A program made the position numbers and the translations under genes. DNA of 64,000 nucleotides, from NCBI GenBank assembly GCA_945876745.1, contig CAMCPL010000006.1, positions 1 to 64,000 of the forward strand. The letters run 5' to 3'. Below the pieces are notes generated by a model that did not search any database, had not been told where the DNA came from, and worked only from the letters and a program-made list of their open reading frames with translations. This document shows positions 17,219 through 23,713 of this stretch, in pieces. The stretch's first letter is position 1. Every line of letters starts with the position of its first letter. Source of the stretch: an uncultured Clostridia bacterium (GTDB lineage: Bacteria; Bacillota; Clostridia; Oscillospirales; Acutalibacteraceae).

Positions 17219-17698
17219 TTATGCCAATTTAGGCTTTTTTCTTTTTGCCGTGAGCGAATCCACTTTAAGGCAATAAACAAGGGTGCGAGGAATTGCATCG
17301 GAGCTGAAATACGCATTTTCACCGAGGTGATAATGCTCCATAATCAAACCAAGAGCTTTTTGTTTTTCGTCGTCGGGTAAAATTCGCAGTCTGCCCTTTC
17401 CCATAACGCTTTCATAACACATCGTACAGTAACCCTGTTCTTTAATATATTCGAGCTTATGAGAACAATCCATTTCAAATGCAACAAGCTCATTTTTATT
17501 CATAAGCTCAACCTTGTAGCCCTCTAATGCGCTGTGAAAATACAGCGTAATTTCGCCGTTTTCAACGCTCATTCCGAAATTCAGCGGAAGAATATACGGA
17601 CATTCACCGTCATTAAACGCCAAACGACAAACATCGCAGTTTTCCATAATTTTCACTATTTCATCAAAGTCCTTAACTTCTCTTTTACTTTGCCTCAT
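17219..17698 (-). CDS. Pyridoxamine 5'-phosphate oxidase-like flavoprotein (NimA-like)
   Basis: A 159-residue split-barrel FMN-binding protein. It starts MRQSKREVKD and has the family pattern CDVCRLAFNDGECPYILPL followed by LYFHSALEGYKVELM. Related proteins include NimA nitroimidazole reductases and many uncharacterised flavoproteins; the His that marks NimA cannot be placed securely here. GGAGGATAATT precedes the ATG. Transcribed alone or with the remnant downstream. A hairpin array begins immediately upstream. Confidence 0.82.
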   Translation of the reverse strand: MRQSKREVKDFDEIVKIMENCDVCRLAFNDGECPYILPLNFGMSVENGEITLYFHSALEGYKVELMNKNELVAFEMDCSHKLEYIKEQGYCTMCYESVMGKGRLRILPDDEKQKALGLIMEHYHLGENAYFSSDAIPRTLVYCLKVDSLTAKRKKPKLA

Positions 17699-17722
17699 AA
17701 TTATCCTCCGGTTAGTTATATT

Positions 17723-17824
17723 GATATATTTTGCCTAAAGGCAAAATTCGATATGGCTTTTCGCCTCGATATATGTTGACTATGTCAACATTCGATATAA
17801 AGCGAAATTTCATTTCGATTTATG
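17723..17824. repeat. 102-bp direct repeat, copy 1 (hairpin array)
   Basis: Same length as the copy at 18336-18437 with 4 mismatches. It contains four short hairpins separated by TCGATAT: ATTTTGCC/GGCAAAAT, GGC/GCC, ATGTTGA/TCAACAT and CGAAAT/ATTTCG. Three of the four mismatches between copies lie in hairpin loops; the fourth lies after the last stem. Confidence 0.85.
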
Positions 17825-17841
17825 AAGCGAGATAAATCTCA

Positions 17842-18207
17842 TTATTTTTGTTCATTTTTATTAGCTTTTGCCGTCGTCACAGACGCAATCAATTTACGAC
17901 GAATTGAACCACAAAAACTCTTTAAGTGTTCATATTGTTCTTTAGGTAATTTTCCTTTTTTATAAACTAATTCTAACCAATATTCTGTTTCTGATGCTTC
18001 TTTCAACGCAATTTCTAACTTGTTTATAAAATCGGCACGACTCTGTGCATATTTCGCTTCATGAATATTGGCACCAATAGACGATGAAGAGCGAAGCAAC
18101 TGATTAATATACGGCGAAATACCCTTTATATCTTCACACACGTCAGAAACAGCAATTGCAAAATCAATTGACATTTCACGCAAAATGTTTTTTTGGTCTG
18201 ACATCAT
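17842..18207 (-). CDS. Four-helix-bundle protein (S23 / IVS-type)
   Basis: A 121-residue all-helical protein of the S23/TIGR02436 family: VSDVCEDIKGISPYINQLLR, then SSSSIGANIHEAKYAQSRAD, then LKEASETEYWLELVYKKG. Relatives are encoded in intervening sequences of 23S rRNA genes in Leptospira and Coxiella, and the Avd accessory protein of diversity-generating retroelements shares the fold. No rRNA gene and no reverse transcriptase is present here. AAGGAGATGAA precedes the double ATG. The gene lies between two 102-bp direct repeats made of hairpins. Molecular function unknown; nucleic-acid binding is likely from the family. Confidence 0.88.
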   Translation of the reverse strand: MMSDQKNILREMSIDFAIAVSDVCEDIKGISPYINQLLRSSSSIGANIHEAKYAQSRADFINKLEIALKEASETEYWLELVYKKGKLPKEQYEHLKSFCGSIRRKLIASVTTAKANKNEQK

Positions 18208-18227
18208 TTCATCTCCTTAATTATCAG

Positions 18228-18437
18228 CATTTATATCTTGCAAAGCTTTGCATATCGAGTGCAACGCACATATCGAATACAAAGTATATATCGAAAATTT
18301 CGTAAGAAATTTATATCGACAAAATTTATTATCTCGATATATTTTGCCCAAAGGCAAAATTCGATATGGCTTTGCGCCTCGATATATGTTGACTATTTCA
18401 ACATTCGATATAAAGCGAAATTTCATTTCGTTTTATG
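18228..18437. repeat. Modular hairpin array including 102-bp repeat copy 2
   Basis: About nine short units joined by a common heptamer. From the left the stems are TGCAAA/TTTGCA, GTGC/GCAC, ATAC/GTAT, AAATTTC/GAAATTT and an unclear AT-rich unit, separated by ATATCGA; then ATTTTGCC/GGCAAAAT, GGC/GCC, ATGTTGA/TCAACAT and CGAAAT/ATTTCG, separated by TCGATAT, the reverse complement. The linker flips near 18325-18335. The right-hand 102 bp (18336-18437) repeat copy 1. The end of the array supplies the last codons and stop of the recombinase gene. Confidence 0.85.
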
Positions 18438-20099
18438 TAATAAGCAGACGGTTTCGACTGTGTTTTCGAAATTCGGAATAAACATATCGGCTTCGTTTCC
18501 TTTATAATATACCGGGAAACGAAATTGTATGCTCTTTAATATCTGACCGTTTTCCAACGGTTCGGGATATATCTCGATTTTCTTTATAAAGCTGTGAAGA
18601 AATTCTTTCTTCTCAAATTCGGTAAATTCATTATATATTATATCAAATAATTCCAAAAATTCAAATATTCGTTTCTGAGAGATTTTTTGTTCCTTTATAG
18701 CCTTGATTTGTGTTTGTATAGTTTCAAGATTTTCGGTTGCCTCTGCAATCTCATCATATAATGAATTTATACGATTTTGCATATCGCAAAATTTTTGCTC
18801 ATAATGCCTGTCGGAACAGTCAAGCCTGTCAATTTGAAAGCCGAGTCGTTCCTTTGCGGCATTAAGCTGTCTTATCTGTGTCATTAAATATGCTTCTTCT
18901 TTTTCATACTTAGATAAATCCACGCTTGCATCTAATTTTTCTTTTATTGCAGAATCAAATTTTGAGTTTTTAACGATATTTCTTATTACTTCCACAACCG
19001 CTTCATTTATCTTTTCCTGATGAATTTGCTTTTTGAAAGTACATTTGTGACCGTCATATTCCAATCTGTGTTTGCAGGCGTAATACCAATAATCTCTGTA
19101 AAAACTTCCGTCTTTTTTGCGTTTGCGGTTGACACTGCCATACAACCCGGCACCGCATATCGGACATTTAATTATACCGGTCAATAAATGCTGATGTTCT
19201 GTACTGTATATTTTTTCATTCTTTATACCTGTCTTTTTTCTCTTATCCTGAGCTAAAAGCCAATCTTCTTCGCTGATAATCGCATCATGAATACCGTCAT
19301 AAATAGGATATTCTTCTTGCTTTACCACGTGATATTCATTACGGCTACCCTGTATTTTTTCTGTTTTTCTTCGCCCGAACGCAATTTTTCCGCAATAAAT
19401 AGGGTTGTCCAACACGAGCTTTACAAAATGTGCTGTGAACGCATCCAAAGTTCCGTTTTGGCGTTTCTTTTTGATATAGCCTTGGCGATTCAGATATTTT
19501 GCAACAGTACCGGCACCCATTGTGGTATGAATGAATTTATCGTAGATAATGCGAATAATTTCTGCCTCATCTTCGGCTATTTTTAACTCGCCGTCAACAA
19601 GTTCATAACCGTATGGGGCAAACCCTCCGTTCCATTTGCCTTCACGAGCCTTCTGCTTTCTGCCTTCCATTGTTTGAACAAGAATATTTTCTCGTTCAAT
19701 TTCCGCAACGGCAGACAGCACCGAAATCATAAGTTTGCCGCTGTCCTTTGAACTGTCAATACCGTCCTCAACGCAGATAAGATTAACCCCGTAATCCTGC
19801 ATCAGTTGTAAAGAATTAAGAACATCGGCTGCGTTTCTGCCAAATCGAGACAATTTGAACACCATCACATATTCTACATTGTCTTTTCCTTCGGATATGT
19901 CGTTAAGCATAGTTTGGAATTCAGGTCTGCCTTCAATATTTTTACCGGACTTACCTTCATCGGAATATTCTCCTGCAATCATAAAATCCTGAAATTCAGC
20001 ATACCTTCTTAGCTTTTCTTTCTGTGCATCAAGACTGAAACCGTCGACCTGCATAGAGGTTGATACACGGGTGTATATATAGCAATTTTTCCTTTTCAT
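18423..20099 (-). CDS. Large serine recombinase (resolvase/invertase, TnpX-type)
   Basis: A 558-residue site-specific recombinase. The N-terminal resolvase domain starts KNCYIYTRVSTSMQVDGFS with the catalytic Ser in RVST, and FKLSRFGRNAADVLNSL is the second active-site region. A recombinase domain with PYGYEL and a zinc ribbon (CPICGAGLYG with a later CKHR) follow, then a long coiled coil at roughly residues 400-490. ATG at 20097-20099 has AAGGAG; the frame is open 19 codons upstream, which is not needed. It is the last gene of a minus-strand group with ParB and small element proteins. The last four codons and the stop lie in the hairpin-array repeat, so the extreme C-terminus may have been altered by that repeat. 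Confidence 0.93.
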   Translation of the reverse strand: MKRKNCYIYTRVSTSMQVDGFSLDAQKEKLRRYAEFQDFMIAGEYSDEGKSGKNIEGRPEFQTMLNDISEGKDNVEYVMVFKLSRFGRNAADVLNSLQLMQDYGVNLICVEDGIDSSKDSGKLMISVLSAVAEIERENILVQTMEGRKQKAREGKWNGGFAPYGYELVDGELKIAEDEAEIIRIIYDKFIHTTMGAGTVAKYLNRQGYIKKKRQNGTLDAFTAHFVKLVLDNPIYCGKIAFGRRKTEKIQGSRNEYHVVKQEEYPIYDGIHDAIISEEDWLLAQDKRKKTGIKNEKIYSTEHQHLLTGIIKCPICGAGLYGSVNRKRKKDGSFYRDYWYYACKHRLEYDGHKCTFKKQIHQEKINEAVVEVIRNIVKNSKFDSAIKEKLDASVDLSKYEKEEAYLMTQIRQLNAAKERLGFQIDRLDCSDRHYEQKFCDMQNRINSLYDEIAEATENLETIQTQIKAIKEQKISQKRIFEFLELFDIIYNEFTEFEKKEFLHSFIKKIEIYPEPLENGQILKSIQFRFPVYYKGNEADMFIPNFENTVETVCLLHKTK

Positions 20100-20174
20100 A
20101 CGATAACTCCTTTCTGATTTGCTTACATTATATTGTCGTCTAAATAAATACTCCAATGTACGGCAGAAGGGGGG

Positions 20175-20354
20175 CTAAGCCCCTTTCTGCGAACTGTTAC
20201 GATTTTTGCATTGGCGGTTTGGAAATTGTCTCAAAATATCTTCCGTTGTTACCAAACGATATTTATCCCCATATTTTAAGTACATCTTTGCCATTAGGTC
20301 TAAGAACCTATCGTATTCGGCTTGCCCGGTTTTATCGCTTTTTAGTATCATCAT
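20175..20354 (-). CDS. Small mobile-element protein, 59 residues
   Basis: A short frame that starts MMILKSDKTGQAEYDRFLDL and ends at TAG 20175-20177. The ATG overlaps the parB stop (ATGA, 20351-20354), which argues for translational coupling and for a real gene. It is mostly helical and charged, with no domain I can name. Similar short proteins next to recombinases are common in Firmicute integrative elements. A GC-rich hairpin (20165-20190) overlaps and follows its stop and could end or slow transcription before the recombinase gene. Confidence 0.6.
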   Translation of the reverse strand: MMILKSDKTGQAEYDRFLDLMAKMYLKYGDKYRLVTTEDILRQFPNRQCKNRNSSQKGA

Positions 20355-21193
20355 CTTGCTTCACCTCTGTTTCTTTCTCTCTGTCTCTGCCATTTTTCAA
20401 GCAGGCTGATAATTGTCTTTTGCATATCAAGGCTTGTATAACTTTTGGGAAAATACTTGCGAATATCTTCGGCTTTGAATTTGACCTGTTCTTTTTGATT
20501 TGGCTTTTCTTCACTTAACACGGCAAATATCGTGTCTATGGACAATCTGCCTTGCTCGCTGAATTTTCGCAGTCGCTGTGCCTGAGATAACGAAGGCGTG
20601 GCGTCTGTGTATTCTATTTCTTCGGCTAATATTTTCTGCTCATTTTCGGGCAGATACGAAAGCTCGACAGCCGGAGTAAAGGCTATCCTTTCTTCGTCAA
20701 CGAGTTTTAACAATTCGGGGATAAGGTATGTTAAGCGAATATATCGTTGGACTTGTCTTGCACTGTCATTTACTGTTTCGGCGATTTGTTCATCTGTTCT
20801 TGACTTTGTGCCAACTTGGCACGAAGTTTTTCCCTGATGTCTCATCGCTTCCAATTTCATCTTGTAAGCAAAGGCTTTTTCGCTTGGCAGTAGGTGTTCT
20901 CTTTGAAAATTTGAATCCACCATTGCAATAATTGCTTCATCTTTTGTCATATCTCTGACTATGGCGGGAACGGTTTGTATCCCCAATTCCTTGCAAGCCT
21001 CAACTCTCCTGTGACCGCTGATGATTTCATAAGTACCGGCGGAAAAAGAACGAACGATTATCGGCTGGAGCAAACCGTTTTCTTTTACGCTCTCTTTCAG
21101 TTCTTCGTTTTCAATTCCGTCTCTTTTCTTAAACGGATGGTTTTCAAAGGGAATAAGTAAATCTATGTTGATGTTCTTTATGGTTTCCTGCAT
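20351..21193 (-). CDS. ParB/RepB/Spo0J-type partition protein of the element
   Basis: A 280-residue ParB-like protein. LLIPFENHPFKK opens the ParB/Srx domain, and IISGHRRVEACKELG is the CTPase/arginine-box motif. A helix-turn-helix follows at about residues 110-160 (TDEQIAETVNDSARQVQRYI) and a basic C-terminus. Its position beside a serine recombinase, away from any ParA or chromosomal origin genes, marks it as element-encoded, likely for maintenance or regulation. It lies downstream of the 100-residue gene at 21206 with an AAGGAG site between. Confidence 0.88.
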   Translation of the reverse strand: MQETIKNINIDLLIPFENHPFKKRDGIENEELKESVKENGLLQPIIVRSFSAGTYEIISGHRRVEACKELGIQTVPAIVRDMTKDEAIIAMVDSNFQREHLLPSEKAFAYKMKLEAMRHQGKTSCQVGTKSRTDEQIAETVNDSARQVQRYIRLTYLIPELLKLVDEERIAFTPAVELSYLPENEQKILAEEIEYTDATPSLSQAQRLRKFSEQGRLSIDTIFAVLSEEKPNQKEQVKFKAEDIRKYFPKSYTSLDMQKTIISLLEKWQRQRERNRGEAR

Positions 21194-21205
21194 TTCAATT
21201 TCTCC

Positions 21206-21508
21206 TTAATTCAATATTTCAATTTCTTTCAGTGAGATGCCTTTGCCGTTTTTCTCATAAATCAATCTCAAATTCGTACCGTTATCTATTTCGTAAAAGC
21301 CGAGATAACTCTGCCACCAAAACACAGGCGTGATTATCTTTCTTCCGTCACTTAACTGAAAGAAAAGACGCATCATATTTTTGCTTGCTTCTGCTCTCAT
21401 TATCAGTTTTGCGAAGTATTCGCCCTCTTTGTCTATGAAGTGATAATCGGTAGTTATTATGTGTTCCTCTCTCATTTCGTCTCTTGTGTATACTTTATTT
21501 GCTATCAT
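21206..21508 (-). CDS. Hypothetical element protein, 100 residues
   Basis: Starts MIANKVYTRDEMREEHIITT, with a beta-rich central part (YFAKLIMRAEASKNMMRLFF, then ITPVFWWQSYLGFYEI). I recognise no family; the length, acidic and aromatic composition and position upstream of parB are typical of conserved hypotheticals in Clostridial conjugative or mobilisable elements. AAAGGA lies upstream of the ATG. Likely first or second gene of the parB-recombinase operon. Confidence 0.6.
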   Translation of the reverse strand: MIANKVYTRDEMREEHIITTDYHFIDKEGEYFAKLIMRAEASKNMMRLFFQLSDGRKIITPVFWWQSYLGFYEIDNGTNLRLIYEKNGKGISLKEIEILN

Positions 21509-21584
21509 ATTTAAGTCCTTTCTTTTACGGCAGGTAAGAACTATATATTTATTTATATATTTATACGGTTACCTGCTATTTGAA

Positions 21585-21818
21585 TTATTTTGAACGGCGA
21601 GTGAGAATGATAACCCGACAGCCTTTTTTCTGTATCGAAAAGGTGCCGAAATTATCAAAATTTTTCTCTGTAAGCCGTTTTGTTTCGAAACGAATATCGG
21701 TTATCCTTTTATCCCGAATCGTTGAAATCGTTGCTGTTTGGTGCCGATTTGATACTTCTTTTAGAACAATACAGAGGACAGCACACAACGATTGCCCGAA
21801 AGCTCTGTTTACAGTCAT
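21585..21818 (-). CDS. Possible gene overlapping the small basic protein
   Basis: A 77-codon frame on the same strand, overlapping most of the gene at 21709-21918 in another phase. Its second half (DIRFETKRLTEKNFDNFGTF, ending RVIILTRRSK) has the balanced charge pattern of real protein and runs 124 bp past the end of its partner. No clear ribosome site precedes the ATG, so it could be translated by coupling or be an extension of the partner after a frameshift. Weak call. Confidence 0.3.
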   Translation of the reverse strand: MTVNRAFGQSLCAVLCIVLKEVSNRHQTATISTIRDKRITDIRFETKRLTEKNFDNFGTFSIQKKGCRVIILTRRSK

Positions 21819-21918
21819 TCCGACATTTGCGGCATAAGTCGTTGTATGTTCTTCTGCCTGTTTTGGGACTGATAAAAAAGTCCCATTCCTGTTTTAATTT
21901 CTTTGATAATCTTGCCAT
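21709..21918 (-). CDS. Small Cys-rich basic element protein
   Basis: A 69-residue protein beginning MARLSKKLKQEWDFFISPKT with five cysteines (LCRKCRNDC, then VVCCPLYCSK), possibly zinc-binding. I recall close relatives as short proteins in Firmicute mobile elements that end near the RSK after the last cysteine; here the frame continues about 15 residues more (SIKSAPNSNDFNDSG), which look unlike protein from that family, so a frameshift near 21755 is possible. ATG at 21916-21918 has AAAGGAG; an upstream ATG at 21936 is less suitable. Confidence 0.6.
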   Translation of the reverse strand: MARLSKKLKQEWDFFISPKTGRRTYNDLCRKCRNDCKQSFRAIVVCCPLYCSKRSIKSAPNSNDFNDSG

Positions 21919-22010
21919 AGAAAAAACTCCTTTCACTCATTTGGACAAAGGGTACCGAAATGCACACCCAAATTGACCGATTTTTCAAATATTTCTTTGA
22001 GAAAATTTAT

Positions 22011-22124
22011 CCCCTCAATTGTTTGAAGCGGGAATCGAAAAAATGGGGGGGATTTTGAAAAGAAAATTAAAAATCCCCTCACTTGTTTGAAATGGGAAAC
22101 GATTCTTGGGGGGTGTTTTTGAAA
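22011..22124. repeat. Two imperfect tandem repeats of about 50 bp
   Basis: CCCCTCA-x-TTGTTTGAA followed by GGGAA-x-CGA and a GGGGGG run occurs at 22011 and again at 22075, a period of 64 bp. A third C/G-rich inverted pair, CTCCTCTC with GAGAGGAG, sits at about 22143-22172. The 21919-22286 stretch otherwise has no gene. The position between the divergent recombinase/ParB group and the ATPase gene would suit a control or replication region, but this is not shown. Confidence 0.6.
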
Positions 22125-22216
22125 AAATTTTTGAAAAAAAAACTCCTCTCAATTCATCGAACCGAGAGGAGAAAGTGTTTGAAAAACTATTAAGCTGTAA
22201 GCTTTACAACATTAAC

Positions 22217-22265
22217 TTCCCAAAATTAAAAATATATTGATTTTGGGAAACAAATGCGATATAAT
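22217..22265 (+). promoter_or_regulatory. Promoter with inverted repeat upstream of the AAA ATPase gene
   Basis: TTGATT (22237-22242), a 17-bp spacer and TATAAT (22260-22265). A perfect inverted repeat TTCCCAAAAT (22217-22226) and ATTTTGGGAA (22240-22249) overlaps the -35 box, which looks like an operator. A single TTTCCCAAAA recurs just after the gene at 23485. Confidence 0.65.
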
Positions 22266-22286
22266 AAATTTGCGAGGTGATTTTGT

Positions 22287-23480
22287 ATGAAGCTGATTGA
22301 AAGAAAACAATATTTAGATAAAATGATAGGCGTTATCGGCACCCCGGATATTAAAGTGCTAACCGGTGTAAGACGCTCAGGCAAATCAAAACTGTTGGAA
22401 GCTTTCAAATCCTATGTGCAGAAAAACATTCTGAACGCTAATATAATTCACATAAATTTTAACCTGTCTAAATATGACAATTTGAAAGAGTATGAGGCCC
22501 TTAACGAACATATCGAAAGCAATTATGCAGAGGATAAGGAAAATTTCGTTTTAATCGACGAAATTCAAATGTGCAACGGCTTTGAGCTGTGTATAAACAA
22601 TCTGCATGCAACCGAGAAGTATGATATTTATATCACCGGCTCAAATGCTTTTTTGCTCAGTTCGGACTTGGCAACCCTGTTTACCGGAAGAACCTTTGAA
22701 ATCAAAGTGTACCCATTCTCTTTTGCAGAGTATGTTCAATACTTCAGTCTGTCCGACAAATATACAGCTTTCGATAGATATATGCTTGAAGGCGGCATGT
22801 CCGGCTCTTATTTGTATAAAGAACAGGAAGACAAATTTGATTATATCGAAAATGTTTTTGATACCTTGATTTTAAGAGATATTAGGCAAAAATATAACAT
22901 CAAAAATCCCGCCTTGATGGACAGAATCTCTCAGTTTTTGATGGACAATGTATCAAACTTAACTTCCGCAAGAAGTATCACAGATACACTCGCATCAAAT
23001 AAAGATAAAATCAACCATAAAACAGTCGGTAATTATCTTCAGTATCTGTGCAATGCTTTTGCTTTTTACAAAGTACGCAGATATGATATTAAAGGCAAAA
23101 AGTATCTTACTACGAACGATAAATATTATTTGAGCGACCATACTTTCCGTTATGCAAAGCTCGGCACAAAAAACTTGGATACCGGCAGAGTGATTGAAAA
23201 TATCGTTGCTATGGAATTGCTCAGGCGCGGATATGAAGTCTATGCCGGCGTGTTGTATAAAAAAGAGATTGACTTTGTAGCTCTTAAAAGAAGCGAGAAG
23301 ATATATATTCAGGTTTCGGATAATATTTCATTGCCGGAAACATTTAAACGAGAAGTTGAGCCTCTGCTCAAAATAAAAGACGCCTATCCTAAAATGGTAA
23401 TCGCACGAACGAGAAATCCTGAATATCAATATGAAGGCGTAAAAATTGTTGATGTGGCAGATTGGCTGCTTGATAAATAA
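22287..23480 (+). CDS. AAA ATPase with DUF4143 domain
   Basis: A 397-residue ATPase. Walker A is TGVRRSGKSKLLEAF, Walker B is FVLIDEIQMCNG, followed by the sensor segment ITGSNAFLLSSDLATLFTGR. The C-terminal DUF4143 part contains an E, then KKEIDFVAL and YIQVS, resembling a degenerate PD-(D/E)xK nuclease fold. Such proteins are very common in gut Clostridia and Bacteroidetes; their role is unresolved, with toxin, defence or regulatory roles suggested. GAGGTGAT precedes the ATG. It lies upstream of the type III restriction genes in the same orientation, separated by 230 bp. Confidence 0.85.
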   Translation: MKLIERKQYLDKMIGVIGTPDIKVLTGVRRSGKSKLLEAFKSYVQKNILNANIIHINFNLSKYDNLKEYEALNEHIESNYAEDKENFVLIDEIQMCNGFELCINNLHATEKYDIYITGSNAFLLSSDLATLFTGRTFEIKVYPFSFAEYVQYFSLSDKYTAFDRYMLEGGMSGSYLYKEQEDKFDYIENVFDTLILRDIRQKYNIKNPALMDRISQFLMDNVSNLTSARSITDTLASNKDKINHKTVGNYLQYLCNAFAFYKVRRYDIKGKKYLTTNDKYYLSDHTFRYAKLGTKNLDTGRVIENIVAMELLRRGYEVYAGVLYKKEIDFVALKRSEKIYIQVSDNISLPETFKREVEPLLKIKDAYPKMVIARTRNPEYQYEGVKIVDVADWLLDK

Positions 23481-23713
23481 CCGTTTCCCAAAAATGAAAA
23501 ATTTTATGTTTTGGATAACAATACTTTTTGCGTATATCTTTTCTTCAATACTATGTGCGTAATTTGCAGAAATATATGAAAACCAAAACAATGAGTGTTT
23601 AGAACTATAAAAACATTTTAAAAAGCCGTTTACAGTGGCGGTCAGAGACAAAGAATTTACCGGAAAATGGTCTGCCGCCAATGGCGAGTGGATGTATTTT
23701 AGGAGGAAATATT

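Noticed and set aside
17842-18207. Avd protein of a diversity-generating retroelement
   Set aside because: No reverse transcriptase, template repeat or variable target gene is visible nearby; the S23 family assignment is kept.
18228-18437. Possible CRISPR array in the hairpin region
   Set aside because: The constant parts are only 7 bp and the variable parts are themselves palindromes, unlike repeats and spacers.
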